A stretch of DNA of 64,000 nt from assembly GCA_947502145.1 (NCBI GenBank), contig CANMYO010000001.1:682001-746000 (forward strand), given 5' to 3'. Under the pieces are notes generated by a model. The model made no database searches, had not been told where the DNA came from, and saw nothing but the letters and a program-made list of their open reading frames with translations. Positions 26,985-36,139 of the stretch are shown one piece after another. Made by a program: the position numbers and the translations under genes. The stretch is from an uncultured Paracoccaceae bacterium (GTDB taxonomy: Bacteria > Pseudomonadota > Alphaproteobacteria > Rhodobacterales > Rhodobacteraceae). The stretch's first letter is position 1. Every line of letters starts with the position of its first letter.

Positions 26985-28314
26985 GGGTGAGACCTTCGAC
27001 CAGAATCGAGGGGACGATATGGCTCAGATGCGGACGGGCATCATTGGCGGGAGTCATGCGCAACAGCATGTCGCGCAGGTTGCCTGCCACCGTGCATTCG
27101 TTGACCGGTGTGGTGATCTCTCCGTTTTCGACCCAGAAACCGGAGGCACCGCGCGAATAATCGCCTGTGTTGGGGTTGATCGTGGCCCCGATCATGGAGG
27201 TGATCAGCAATCCGGTACCCATATCGCGCAGCAGGTCATCGCGGGTGGCGCTGCCTTGGGTCAGGGTCAGGTTGGTTACGCTTGGCATCGGCGGCGCGGC
27301 GGTGCCGCGCGCCGCGTTCCCGGTTGAGGGCATGCCAAGTTTGCGGCCATTGGCAAGGTCGAGGGTCCAGCCGGTCAACACGCCATCGTCGATGATTGCG
27401 CGGCGCGCCGTGGGCAGCCCTTCGGCGTCAAACAGTTTTGACGAAAAGGCGCGTTTGCGGTGGGGCTCTTCGATCAGTGACAGGCCCTTGGGCAAGACTT
27501 GTTCGCCGAGCGCATCGCGCAGCCAACCCGATCCGCGCGCGATGGTCGCGCCGCTGACGGCCTGCACCAGATGGCTGATCAGGCTGCTTGAGATTCGTTC
27601 GTCAAAGACCACCGGATAGGCCCCGGTTTTGGGCCGATTTGCCCCGGCGCGGGCAACGGCGCGGGCGGCGGCCTGCTGTCCAATTTCGGCGGCGTCGCGC
27701 AGATCAGTCTGAAAGATGCGGCTGTCATAGTCGTAGTCGCGTTCCATATCCGTGCCGGTTCCGCTGATCGCAACGCAGGACAGGCCGCGGTCGGACCGGG
27801 TGTAACCGGCTGAGAATCCGTTGGAGGCCGCGAGGTGAATGCGGCGGCGGGAATAACCGGCAGAGGCTTGCTGCACCTGGCTGATGCCCTTGTTTTCAAG
27901 GGCTGCTGCCTCGGCCCGGACGGCATCGGCCTGCAGCGCAGCCGGGTCCGGTTCGGCAGAGGCGTCAAACAGTTCAAGCGCCGCGGTATCGGTATCCGTG
28001 GCCAGTTGGCTGGCATCTGCCAGGCCTACATTGGGGTCTTCGGGGGCGATCCGCGCCATGGCAACCGCGCGTTCGGCCATCTGGCGCAGGGTGTCGGGTT
28101 TGGTGTCAGAGGATGACACGCAGGCCTGCCGCTGGCCGACCAGCACGCGCAGGCCGACCTCGACCCCTTCAGCGCGTTCGGCATGTTCCAGCGCGCCGCC
28201 GCGCACGTCGATGGAGATTGACGTGCCATCAATCGCAAGCGCATCGCTGGCGTCTGCCCCGGCTTTGCGGGCCGCGTCCATGAGGGCCTGGGTAAGATCG
28301 GAAAGCTGGGTCAT
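26971..28314 (-). CDS. pmbA: PmbA/TldD-family metalloprotease
   Basis: A 447-residue member of the TldD/PmbA family; with TldD it forms a zinc protease that degrades small unfolded peptides and matures microcin-like and CcdA substrates. The N-terminal half has the ISIDVRGGALEHAERAEGVEVGLRVLVGQRQACVSSSD block, and the C-terminal half has YPVVFDERISSSLISHLVQAVSGATIARGSGWL and a GASGFWVENGEI block typical of PmbA. As in other PmbA proteins, no HExxxH is seen; that motif is supplied by TldD. It heads an operon with the CysQ-like gene. No tldD lies in this window. Confidence 0.93.
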   Translation of the reverse strand: MTQLSDLTQALMDAARKAGADASDALAIDGTSISIDVRGGALEHAERAEGVEVGLRVLVGQRQACVSSSDTKPDTLRQMAERAVAMARIAPEDPNVGLADASQLATDTDTAALELFDASAEPDPAALQADAVRAEAAALENKGISQVQQASAGYSRRRIHLAASNGFSAGYTRSDRGLSCVAISGTGTDMERDYDYDSRIFQTDLRDAAEIGQQAAARAVARAGANRPKTGAYPVVFDERISSSLISHLVQAVSGATIARGSGWLRDALGEQVLPKGLSLIEEPHRKRAFSSKLFDAEGLPTARRAIIDDGVLTGWTLDLANGRKLGMPSTGNAARGTAAPPMPSVTNLTLTQGSATRDDLLRDMGTGLLITSMIGATINPNTGDYSRGASGFWVENGEITTPVNECTVAGNLRDMLLRMTPANDARPHLSHIVPSILVEGLTLAGE

Positions 28315-28439
28315 GCCGGGGTGTCCTTTGCGCTGTCAGTTGACGTAGTCCGCCATGGGCCGCGCTGCAAGTGCCGGCAGCGGCTGATCACCGGCCTGCC
28401 GGCCATCGGTCTTGATGGTCTGGACAGAAAGGGTGTGGT

Positions 28440-28465
28440 GCAGGCGGGCGGTGGTGCCCGCCTGC
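28440..28465. terminator. GC-rich hairpin after the first DUF2125 gene
   Basis: GCAGGCGGGC (28440-28449) pairs with GCCCGCCTGC (28456-28465) around a 6-base loop, just after the stop of the minus-strand gene 28473-29978. No T-tract follows on either strand. Confidence 0.5.
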
Positions 28466-28472
28466 AGGGGGC

Positions 28473-29978
28473 TTAACGCATGCGCTGGCCGTTGAGGTAA
28501 ACGCCGCCTTCGGCGTCAACCTCGACCGTGGATTCAAGGGCATCATCCCCGGTTGACTGCGCAAACATGCCCATGAACATGCGGCCCATGCCCGCCTGAT
28601 CCTCGGGCAGGAGACCCGCGCCGACCAATTGGTCAATCATGCCATTCAGCCCAGTGGCTTTTGCCGTTGCCGACCCTTCGGGCCGTGGCATGCCGCCAAA
28701 GGTGGCCATGTCGGAATTGTCGAACGTAAACGCCCCGGATGCGGCCACCATCGCTCCCAGCGCGGTCATATCAATGGCGTTGATGTCGAGGCTTTCGATT
28801 GAAATCGGCGGCATGGCCCCGGTCTCGGACATTTCCATCAGCGCAGGGATGTTGAGGGTATCGAGCCCCCAGCCCAGGGTCCCGCTGACGTCAAAAACCA
28901 GATCGGCGGGCGTGCGATCAAGCGCGGCGGCAGGGTCAAACATGCCCCAGAGACCGTCTGACAGCTCAAGTCCGGTAAGCGAAATCGCATAGCTGAAAGG
29001 CTGCGGATCGTCGCTGGCGACCAGCGGGATGGCGACATTGATCATTGATCCTGCAATGCTGAACGAAAGCGGCACGGGAAACATGTTCTGGTCGGACATC
29101 TCGATCGCCGCGTCCGCGCCTTCACCGATAATGGCAAAGCCGCTTTCGTCGATGGTCATGCGATAGTTGCTGGGCCCCATGATCTGCAACTGTTCGCTTG
29201 AGGGTTCGCCGCCAAAGGTGGTTGTCGTGGAGCTGGTCGATCCTCCCGAATCAAAGGTCATGTCGACGGACAACCCGGCCTTGAGCGCGGGTGTCAGATC
29301 AAGGATGTTGATGTCTGGCGGGAAAACCGCCGTTGCCTGCACGCTCATCGAGTCTGAATTGGTGGTGCTGGACTGGCCAATCGCATCAGCGGTGAAGCTG
29401 GCGATTGTTGTTGTCGCGCCGTAGGTCATATTCGAGGTCATGGTGACGTCGCCGTCGACCGTCACGCGGGACTCACCGGCATAGCCGGCGCTCTCCATGG
29501 CGACGGTCACGTCGAAGTCTTCGCCCGGCACTACGAGGTTATTCAGGATCGCCTCGTAACTTGAAAGGTCTGACACATAGGTGACGTCACGCGGTTCACC
29601 CGAGGCAACAATCTGCATTCCGGGCTGCGACACGGCAACATCTGCAGTGATCGGGCCATCCATCTGTGGAATCGTCGCGGTCACCTCGATCAGATAGGTG
29701 TCGGGCATTGAAATGCTGACGGTGCCGTCACCCAGATCGACCAGCGTCATGTCTGGCAGCGTCATGCGCACGCCACCTTCGATGACCGGGAATGTCACGG
29801 CGAGGACAGCATCGGTCACGGTGAATGTATCACCGCTGCGCGCGGTGGAGCCGGACATCTCTGCGCCCCAGGCGCCATAGAGGGCCTGCATATTTGTCCA
29901 GACGTCCTCTGCTGCGACATCGGCCATTGCAAGACCCGGGACCAGCAGAAAGGGGATGGCAAGACTGCTCTGTTTCAT
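28473..29978 (-). CDS. DUF2125 protein, copy B
   Basis: A 501-residue predicted exported protein (signal MKQSSLAIPFLLVPGLAMA, then DVAAEDVWTNMQALYGAWG). It belongs to the DUF2125 family: a long beta-rich chain with repeated short strand motifs and a conserved C-terminal block (SLDINAIDMTALGAMVAASGAFTFDNSDMATFGGMPRPEGSATAKATG, then LPEDQAGMGRMFMGMFA). The function is unknown. It is the second of two tandem paralogs; the other is at 30047-31546. The two end with almost the same FDNSDM...PRPEG...LLPEDQAxMGRMxMGMFA and YLNGQRMR/LANGQRIQ pattern. They face the same way and are 68 bp apart, with a hairpin between. Confidence 0.85.
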   Translation of the reverse strand: MKQSSLAIPFLLVPGLAMADVAAEDVWTNMQALYGAWGAEMSGSTARSGDTFTVTDAVLAVTFPVIEGGVRMTLPDMTLVDLGDGTVSISMPDTYLIEVTATIPQMDGPITADVAVSQPGMQIVASGEPRDVTYVSDLSSYEAILNNLVVPGEDFDVTVAMESAGYAGESRVTVDGDVTMTSNMTYGATTTIASFTADAIGQSSTTNSDSMSVQATAVFPPDINILDLTPALKAGLSVDMTFDSGGSTSSTTTTFGGEPSSEQLQIMGPSNYRMTIDESGFAIIGEGADAAIEMSDQNMFPVPLSFSIAGSMINVAIPLVASDDPQPFSYAISLTGLELSDGLWGMFDPAAALDRTPADLVFDVSGTLGWGLDTLNIPALMEMSETGAMPPISIESLDINAIDMTALGAMVAASGAFTFDNSDMATFGGMPRPEGSATAKATGLNGMIDQLVGAGLLPEDQAGMGRMFMGMFAQSTGDDALESTVEVDAEGGVYLNGQRMR

Positions 29979-29995
29979 AATTTTTTCCTGTGTTG

Positions 29996-30032
29996 AATCA
30001 ATAAGGCCCCGCGCAGGCGTTTGCGCGGGGCC
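29996..30032 (-). terminator. Terminator between the DUF2125 genes
   Basis: GGCCCCGCGCA (30005-30015) pairs perfectly with TGCGCGGGGCC (30022-30032) around GGCGTT. On the minus strand it runs into TTATT. It lies after the stop of the 30047-31546 gene. Confidence 0.75.
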
Positions 30033-30046
30033 CCTGTGAGTATCGT

Positions 30047-31546
30047 TTATTGAATGCGTTGGCCGTTGGCGAGCACATGACCCTGTTCGTTCACCTCGAT
30101 CGTCGAGGTGAGCTGATCATCACCCACGGTGCGGGCAAACATGCCCATCATCATGCGGCCCATCATCGCCTGATCTTCGGGCAGCAGGCCCATCTGGACG
30201 AGGCTGTCAATCAGTGCATTGGCACCGTTGATGTTGATGGTCACCTCACCCTCGGGACGTGGTACGCCGGGGATGGTCTGCATATCCGAATTGTCGAAGG
30301 TAAATCCGCCGGTGCCATCAACCGTTGCACCCGCTGCGCGGACATCCAGAACGTCCAGATCAAGGCTGTAGATTTCACCGGGAATTGCACCGGCATCAAT
30401 CGCGGCCGCCTCTTCGGGGTTGGTGAGGTCAAAGAACAGCTTGGCCATGCCGGATACCGCCATCTTGATCGTAATCGGATCATGCGACAGCGCCCCGGTC
30501 GGGTCACCGAGCATCCAGATTTCGTCATTCACGGAAATTTCGGCAAGTGTAACGCCAAAGCTGAAATCAGTAGGCCCTTCGGTTTTGGACAGCGGCATCA
30601 TCAGCGAGATGCCGTATTGCGCTGCCGATACGTCAACCGGGAATGGCAAATCAGGCACCTGCATCGCGAGGGCCAGATCATTGGTCAGCACATCATAGAG
30701 GATGCCGTCGCGATCCAGCGCGACACTGACGGCCGTCGCGCCGGTGCTGGCCGTCCCGGCGACCTCATCGTTGCCTTCGTTGATATCAAACAGATAGTCG
30801 CCGCTTTGCAGGCCGTAGTTCGCACTGATCGCAAAGTCAGAGGCAAAGATGCTTTCGGGCTGTTCAAAATCGAGCCCCTCGGGCAGATCAATCTGGGCAT
30901 CGACAAACAGGCCATTGATCTTGCCTGACATCAGAATTTTAGCGTCTTCCTCTGGCGCGGCGACGTCAACGAGGATGTCAGCCGAATCCATCGTCAGGCC
31001 GTAATCAAAGTTGCGCACCTCGCCTTCGGTCACGGTGTAATTTCCGGCGATGCCATTGGCGACCAGACGCGCATCGCCTTCGACCACGTTTCCGGCATCA
31101 AGGATTTCGTCGATCTGGATCCCGTATTGGTTTGCGGTCACGTCATAGCTGATCGCACCGGGGGTGCCGCTGGCCGTGATCGACAGGCCGGTCTGGTTGA
31201 TCGACATTTTGACGCCGTTGTCGGGCCCTTCCATGATCGAGATCGGATAGGTTGCCGGCATTTCGATGGCCACCGTACCGTCGCCGTTTTCGGTGAATAT
31301 CATGGTGCCAAGGTCTGCTTCGACCTTGGTGCCGTCTTCTTCGACGGACAGCATGAGGCCGGACACGGTGACAGTGTCACCCGACACATCCTCGGAGCCT
31401 ATCGTGATGCCGTCTTCGCCATAAAGGGCCATGTTGCCCTTCCAGTTTTCCCAAACCTCGGCGGCGGTCACATCGGCCATCGCTGCGCTGCCACTCATCA
31501 GCGCGGCGAGGCAAACCCCGGTCTTGATTGTTTTCAAATGCGTCAT
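30047..31546 (-). CDS. DUF2125 protein, copy A
   Basis: A 499-residue predicted exported protein (signal MTHLKTIKTGVCLAALMSGSAAMA, then DVTAAEVWENWKG) of the DUF2125 family. It shares the N-terminal DVxAxxVWxN, the C-terminal FTFDNSDMQTIPGVPRPEGEV and LLPEDQAMMGRMMMGMFA blocks with the copy at 28473-29978. The frame is open well upstream, but the start at 31546 has an AGAGGT site and fits the signal peptide. The function is unknown; the family is largely confined to alphaproteobacteria. The SDR gene at 31665 is divergent across about 120 bp. Confidence 0.85.
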   Translation of the reverse strand: MTHLKTIKTGVCLAALMSGSAAMADVTAAEVWENWKGNMALYGEDGITIGSEDVSGDTVTVSGLMLSVEEDGTKVEADLGTMIFTENGDGTVAIEMPATYPISIMEGPDNGVKMSINQTGLSITASGTPGAISYDVTANQYGIQIDEILDAGNVVEGDARLVANGIAGNYTVTEGEVRNFDYGLTMDSADILVDVAAPEEDAKILMSGKINGLFVDAQIDLPEGLDFEQPESIFASDFAISANYGLQSGDYLFDINEGNDEVAGTASTGATAVSVALDRDGILYDVLTNDLALAMQVPDLPFPVDVSAAQYGISLMMPLSKTEGPTDFSFGVTLAEISVNDEIWMLGDPTGALSHDPITIKMAVSGMAKLFFDLTNPEEAAAIDAGAIPGEIYSLDLDVLDVRAAGATVDGTGGFTFDNSDMQTIPGVPRPEGEVTININGANALIDSLVQMGLLPEDQAMMGRMMMGMFARTVGDDQLTSTIEVNEQGHVLANGQRIQ

Positions 31547-31664
31547 CTGTGTTACCTCTTCTGAAATGCTGTCGTTATCGTCCGCCGCCTGTGAGGTGGG
31601 GTCAAGGTGGGGAATTCTTGACCTTGAGAATATGACCGTAGAATGGCGATCAAAAGGGAGAGTG

Positions 31665-32423
31665 ATGAAAAACTTCGAATTCGCTGGAAAATCAGTGCTT
31701 ATTTCCGGTGCGAGCCGGGGAATCGGGGAGGCAACGGCGCGCGCCTTTGCCGAAAACGGGGCCAATGTCGTGCTTTTGGCGCGCAGCGGCGACGCGATTG
31801 CGCGCATTGCGGGCGAGATCGGCGCACAGGCGCTGGCGATCCCTTGCGACGTGTCGGACTATGGCGAGATGGCGCAGGCCGTGGCCAAGACCAAGGAGGT
31901 TTTTGGCGGTCTGGACATCCTGATCAACAACGCGGGCATGATTGACCCGATCGGGCATCTGTCAGAGACCGACCCGGCAGCCTGGTCAAAGACCATCGAC
32001 GTCAACCTGAAGGGTGTGATGCATGGGATGCGCGCGGTGATGCCCGACATGATCGCGGCGGGCACTGGCACGATCATCAATATTTCATCCGGTGCCGCGC
32101 ATGGCCCGGTTGAAGGGTGGTCGGCCTATTGCAGCTCAAAGGCGGGGGTCTACATGCTGACCCGCATGGGTGACAAAGAGGGACGCGCGGCAGGGCTGCG
32201 TGTGCTGGGTCTGTCACCGGGCACCGTGGCGACGCAAATGCAGCGCGAGATCAAGGCATCGGGCATAAACCGGGTCAGCAAGCTGGCATGGGAGGACCAT
32301 ATCCCGCCTGAATGGCCGGCCCGGACATTGATGTGGATGTGCACCGCGGCGGCGGACGCGCATCTGGGCGCGGATGTATCCCTGCGAGAAGATGACATTC
32401 GCCGTGCGGCGGGTCTGATATGA
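31665..32423 (+). CDS. Short-chain dehydrogenase/reductase
   Basis: A 252-residue NAD(P)-dependent SDR. The cofactor motif is GASRGIGEATARAF (about residues 13-26), followed by LINNAGMIDP, the catalytic serine in NISSGAAHG and the catalytic Tyr-x3-Lys in WSAYCSSKAGVYML. All residues of the catalytic tetrad are present. The start at 31665 is preceded by AAAAGGGAG, so the open frame upstream is not used. Its stop overlaps the enoyl-CoA hydratase start (ATGA), so the pair forms an operon, perhaps for oxidation of a hydroxyacyl-CoA or a related carbonyl; the substrate is not known. Confidence 0.92.
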   Translation: MKNFEFAGKSVLISGASRGIGEATARAFAENGANVVLLARSGDAIARIAGEIGAQALAIPCDVSDYGEMAQAVAKTKEVFGGLDILINNAGMIDPIGHLSETDPAAWSKTIDVNLKGVMHGMRAVMPDMIAAGTGTIINISSGAAHGPVEGWSAYCSSKAGVYMLTRMGDKEGRAAGLRVLGLSPGTVATQMQREIKASGINRVSKLAWEDHIPPEWPARTLMWMCTAAADAHLGADVSLREDDIRRAAGLI

Positions 32424-33025
32424 TCCAGATCACACGCGAGGATGATTTGTGGATCGTCACGCTGGATCGCCCCGACAAGGCCAATGCGCTGAACGCGGAT
32501 ATGCTGGCCGAGCTGGTGGGCATCTTCAAGATTGCCGCGGCGGCCAAGGCGGTGATCCTGACCGGAAACGGGCGGGTTTTCAGCGCCGGTGCGGATCTGG
32601 ATGCGGTGGCGGGCGGGTTGGCGACAAGCCCGCTTTGGGAGGAGCTGTCAGCGGCAATCGCTGCCCTGCCCGGTCTGACAATCGCTGCGCTGAACGGCAC
32701 ACTGGCCGGGGGCGCCTTTGGCATGGCGCTGGCCTGCGACATGCGCATCGCGGTGCCAGAGGCGAAGTTTTTCTATCCGGTGATGAAACTTGGATATATG
32801 CCGCAGCCGTCCGATCCCAAGCGGCTGAGGGCCCTGGTCGGGCCGGCGCGGGCCAAGTTGATCCTGATGGCCAGTCACAAACTGACTGCTGACGAGGCAC
32901 TGGACGCGGGGCTGGTTGATGGCGTTTTTGAACGCGACGCGCTGATGTCCACGGCGCGCGACCTTTGCGCTGCCGTGCTTGGCGCGGACCACGTACATAT
33001 CAGCGCGATCAAGGCGTTGATCTGA
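32420..33025 (+). CDS. Enoyl-CoA hydratase/isomerase-family protein, short
   Basis: A 201-residue crotonase-fold protein. Seen are the N-terminal VTLDRPDKANALNADMLAEL, the oxyanion-hole region GRVFSAGADLDAVAGG, and the second oxyanion block LNGTLAGGAFGMALACDMRIA. The family is usually about 255-265 residues; here the C-terminal helical trimerisation part is missing after residue about 200, so the protein is shorter than typical but the frame is intact and ends at a normal stop. The glutamates expected for hydratase chemistry are not both obvious, so it may be an isomerase or a non-canonical crotonase. It overlaps the SDR gene by 4 bp. Confidence 0.85.
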   Translation: MIQITREDDLWIVTLDRPDKANALNADMLAELVGIFKIAAAAKAVILTGNGRVFSAGADLDAVAGGLATSPLWEELSAAIAALPGLTIAALNGTLAGGAFGMALACDMRIAVPEAKFFYPVMKLGYMPQPSDPKRLRALVGPARAKLILMASHKLTADEALDAGLVDGVFERDALMSTARDLCAAVLGADHVHISAIKALI

Positions 33026-33036
33026 CAACCGCCTGC

Positions 33037-33071
33037 CGCGCTGCACTTTGGATTGTGCAAAGTGCAGCGCG
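33037..33071. other. Long hairpin between enoyl-CoA hydratase and DUF4170 genes
   Basis: Two 14-base arms (33037-33050 and 33058-33071) are perfectly complementary, with the 7-base loop GATTGTG. No T-tract follows on either strand. It separates the SDR/hydratase operon from the DUF4170-lpxK operon and may be a factor-dependent terminator or an RNA-processing site. Confidence 0.55.
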
Positions 33072-33113
33072 CGCATAGATTACCGGCGAAAGCAATCATA
33101 GCGAAAGTACCCC

Positions 33114-33359
33114 ATGACCCAACGCCTGCACCTTGTCTTTGGCGGAGAGCTGATAGACCCCACCAAGAACGCGTTCAAGGATGTCGACGCGATTGATATC
33201 GTCGGCATGTTTCCCAACTACGAAGCCGCTTACAACGCTTGGAAAGGCGCGGCGCAGCGCACGGTCGATAACGCGCATATGCGGTATTTCATTGCGCATA
33301 TCCACCGGCTGCGTGATGAGGGCACCGAGGCCTCGCCGACCGAAGAACTGGGCAACTAG
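33114..33359 (+). CDS. DUF4170 protein
   Basis: An 81-residue protein of the DUF4170 family. The family core is visible: LHLVFGGELIDPTKNAFKDVDAIDIVGMFPNYEAAYNAWKGAAQRTVDNAHMRYFIAHIHRL. The function is unknown. No signal peptide is present. In alphaproteobacteria this gene often sits just before the WaaA-like and lpxK genes, as here, so a role linked to lipid A or LPS core is a reasonable inference. The next gene starts 6 bases after its stop. Confidence 0.9.
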   Translation: MTQRLHLVFGGELIDPTKNAFKDVDAIDIVGMFPNYEAAYNAWKGAAQRTVDNAHMRYFIAHIHRLRDEGTEASPTEELGN

Positions 33360-33365
33360 GGCGCG

Positions 33366-34487
33366 ATGGCGCAGCTGGGATCGCAAGTGTCATACGGCAA
33401 TACGATCTGGTTGCGCTGTGGCGATCCGTCCCGATTGGGCGCGATTGCGGCGCTGGCCGCGCGGGTACAGGGCGAAGGCGACCCGGTGCGGTTCCGGGTG
33501 ACGCTGGCGCGTGCCACCGGCGATCACATGGCCCATCCGCAAGGCGGGCGCGAGATCCGCGCGTTTCTGGCGCGCGAACGGCCGCTGTTTGCGATCATGG
33601 TGGGTGGAACGCTGGATGCGGCGACCCTGTCGGGCTGTGCGGCAATCAATGTGCCGGTGATCGCGATTGATGCGCGCCCGGACACGCTGCGCGAAATGAC
33701 CGGCGGGTGGTTTCGCGCAAAGCCCAAGCCGATGCTGGCCGGGATCGCGGCGGCCTTTGTGTCCAACCCGGAATATGCCCGCCGGATGCAGGACCTTGGC
33801 GCGCCGGGCGACAAGGTCGCCATTGGCGGCCCGCTTGAAGAGGGCGTGACGATCCTGGCGCACAACGAGGCCGAACGCCACGAGATCGCGCAGAGCCTGC
33901 GCAATCGCCCGCTTTGGCTGGCCCGTGCCACAACCGTGGCCGAGGCCAACGTCCTTGCCAAAGCGCATCGCTATGCCGCGCGCCGGTCACATCGGTTGCT
34001 GATGCTGGTGACGCCAGCGCTGAGCCGGGATGGGGCTGACATTGCCCGCAATCTGCGTGACGCGGGCTTTCAGGTTGGACTGCGCAGCGAGGGAGAGGAA
34101 CCGGAAGAGGCGATGCAGGCCTATGTCGCCGATCTTGAGGGTGAAGACGGCTTGTGGCTCAGGCTTGCCCCGATCTGTTTTGCCGGTGGGACGCTGACCC
34201 GCGGCGCGGCCAACGATCCGTTTGAATCGGCGGCGCTGGGGTCGGTTGTGGTACATGGCCTGAATACGCAACCCTATGAGGATCGCTTTCAACGGCTGTT
34301 GCGCGCGGGGGCAAGCCTTTGCATCGCGGACGCCAACAAGCTGGGCGAGGCGGTTGAGACGCTGCTGGCAGCTGACCGCACCGCAGAGATGGCCACGGCC
34401 GGTTGGGAGGTCACATCCAGTGGTGCCGAGATCAGCAATCGGGTGATGACCCTGATCCAGGACCGACTTGATGCGGTGGGCTACTGA
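33366..34487 (+). CDS. WaaA-like glycosyltransferase, probably degenerate
   Basis: A 373-residue protein placed where waaA (Kdo transferase) is expected. Weak colinearity with WaaA can be seen: the IWL...LGAIAALAARV start, the VKVTG-like AIGGPLEEGVTIL block near 155-168, and the GGTLTRGAANDPFESAALGSVVVHG block near 275-299 corresponding to GG-x(3)-GGHNPLEPA. Several key residues are absent: the SVGE that carries the catalytic glutamate near residue 31 of Kdo transferases, the ETELWPN motif, and the HNPxEPA histidine and glutamate. It may be a non-catalytic paralog or a transferase with another donor. Its stop abuts the lpxK start. Confidence 0.7.
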   Translation: MAQLGSQVSYGNTIWLRCGDPSRLGAIAALAARVQGEGDPVRFRVTLARATGDHMAHPQGGREIRAFLARERPLFAIMVGGTLDAATLSGCAAINVPVIAIDARPDTLREMTGGWFRAKPKPMLAGIAAAFVSNPEYARRMQDLGAPGDKVAIGGPLEEGVTILAHNEAERHEIAQSLRNRPLWLARATTVAEANVLAKAHRYAARRSHRLLMLVTPALSRDGADIARNLRDAGFQVGLRSEGEEPEEAMQAYVADLEGEDGLWLRLAPICFAGGTLTRGAANDPFESAALGSVVVHGLNTQPYEDRFQRLLRAGASLCIADANKLGEAVETLLAADRTAEMATAGWEVTSSGAEISNRVMTLIQDRLDAVGY

Positions 34488-35465
34488 ATGCCTGCGCCGT
34501 CGTTCTGGTTTACCGATCCGGAGCACCCCGCCTGGCAGGCGCGGCTGCTGAGCCCGCTGGCGCAGGTCTATGCGGCGGCAACCGCCGCGCGGAACAGACG
34601 GCCAGCGCAGCACCGCGCAGGTGTCCCGGTCATCTGCATCGGTAACATCAACGTCGGCGGCACCGGCAAGACCCCCACGGCGATTGCAATCGTTGAGCGT
34701 TTACAACGGCTTGGCGTGACAGCGCATGTCGTGTCACGCGGCTATGGCGGGTCAGAAACCGGGCCGTTGCAGGTCGATCCGACACGCCACGGGGCGGATG
34801 CGGTGGGGGATGAACCGCTGCTACTGGCGGCCCTCACACCGACATGGGTCGCCAAGGACCGCGCCGCAGGTGCGCGCGCGGCTGAGGCAGCGGGCGCGGC
34901 GGTGATCCTGCTGGATGACGGATTTCAGAATCCTGCCGTGGCCAAGGATCTGTCGATCGTGGTGGTCGATAATCATCGCGGTTTTGGCAACCGTCGTGTC
35001 CTGCCAGCGGGACCATTGCGCGAACCCGTGGCGGCCGGTCTGGCACGGGCCGATTTGCTGCTGGCGATTGGCGGCGCTGAAACACGCGCCGTCATCCACC
35101 CGACCCCGGACCTGCGCGGCACGCTGGTGCCGCTTGTCACCGGGATGCCCTGGCAGGATTTGCGGTTTTTTGCCTTTGCCGGGATCGGGCATCCTGAAAA
35201 ATTCTTTGCGACATTGCGCGCCATGGGGGCCGATGTCGTCAAGACCGAGGCGCTGGAAGATCACCAGCCGCTGAGTGACACGCTGATGGCGCGAATCGAG
35301 GCCGAAGCCATCGCCCGGACCGCACAGATGGTCACAACGGAAAAGGACGCCGTGCGATTGCCCGACGCCTTTCGCGCCAAAGTCCTGACGTTGCCCGTGC
35401 GGTTGGAGCTTGATGACTGGGGGCCGCTGGATGCGGCCCTTGCCAGATTGGGTTTCGCAGATTAG
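34488..35465 (+). CDS. lpxK: Tetraacyldisaccharide 4'-kinase LpxK
   Basis: LpxK, 325 residues, phosphorylates the 4' position of the tetraacyl disaccharide to give lipid IVA on the inner membrane. The Walker A is [21 protein letters not shown] (near residues 46-66), and the [15 protein letters not shown] and [21 protein letters not shown] (Walker B and substrate) blocks follow in order. The length is typical. The ATG starts directly after the stop of the WaaA-like gene. Its last bases overlap the end of the convergent DsbA-like gene by 4 bp. Confidence 0.96.
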   Translation: MPAPSFWFTDPEHPAWQARLLSPLAQVYAAATAARNRRPAQHRAGVPVICIGNINVGGTGKTPTAIAIVERLQRLGVTAHVVSRGYGGSETGPLQVDPTRHGADAVGDEPLLLAALTPTWVAKDRAAGARAAEAAGAAVILLDDGFQNPAVAKDLSIVVVDNHRGFGNRRVLPAGPLREPVAAGLARADLLLAIGGAETRAVIHPTPDLRGTLVPLVTGMPWQDLRFFAFAGIGHPEKFFATLRAMGADVVKTEALEDHQPLSDTLMARIEAEAIARTAQMVTTEKDAVRLPDAFRAKVLTLPVRLELDDWGPLDAALARLGFAD

Positions 35466-36124
35466 CCCGCGATTTTATCGTCAAGCAGCGTCTGGAAGTC
35501 AGCGAGAGGCATGTTCGACATCTTTTCGCCATCGATGATGAACGTCGGAGTCGAATTGATATCGTCGTTTTCCCGGTTGGTTTCATACCAGTTCACAAGA
35601 CTTTGCGCGAAATCGCCATCAGACATGCAGGCGGTCATCGTTTCATCGTCGATCCCGGCAATCTTGCCAATTTTCTGAAGCTCGGCCGCGATGGTCGCGG
35701 GATCGCCCGATGCGGTCCAGTCACGCTGCTTTTCGTAGATCAGGTCCGCGATGCCGAAGAACCGCGCTTCGCCACCGCAGCGGGCGACCATGGAGGCCCA
35801 GAGACCGAAGCGGTCAAAGTAGACTTCGCGGTAGATGAACCGCACTTTGCCGGTTTCGATGTAATCCGTCTTGAGCTGTGGAAAGACGTTGCTGTGGAAC
35901 GACGCGCAATGCGGGCAGGTAAAGCTGGCGTATTCGATGATTTCGATGGGTGCATCGGCAGACCCCATGACCATATCCTGAATTTCAACGGTGCCGCTTG
36001 CCTCTTGCGCGTTGGCCATGCCCACCAGAAGCGGTGCGGAATCCGGCGTTGCCCGGTTCAACATTGCCGCGCCGCCTAGGACTGCGGCCGCGCCGCCAGT
36101 CAGCATGAGTGTTCTACGATCCAT
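35462..36124 (-). CDS. DsbA-family thiol-disulfide oxidoreductase, exported
   Basis: A 220-residue periplasmic thioredoxin-fold protein of the DsbA/DsbG group. The signal [22 protein letters not shown] has a twin-arginine-like start. The active site is CPHC in [20 protein letters not shown] (about residues 72-75), and a C-terminal cis-proline region is [12 protein letters not shown]. The insert between the redox site and the C-terminal motif is helical as in DsbA. It oxidises or isomerises disulfides in secreted proteins. The stop overlaps that of lpxK on the opposite strand; the DciA gene lies 15 bp upstream on the same strand. Confidence 0.92.
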   Translation of the reverse strand: MDRRTLMLTGGAAAVLGGAAMLNRATPDSAPLLVGMANAQEASGTVEIQDMVMGSADAPIEIIEYASFTCPHCASFHSNVFPQLKTDYIETGKVRFIYREVYFDRFGLWASMVARCGGEARFFGIADLIYEKQRDWTASGDPATIAAELQKIGKIAGIDDETMTACMSDGDFAQSLVNWYETNRENDDINSTPTFIIDGEKMSNMPLADFQTLLDDKIAG

Positions 36125-36139
36125 AAAGTAACCTCTGGA

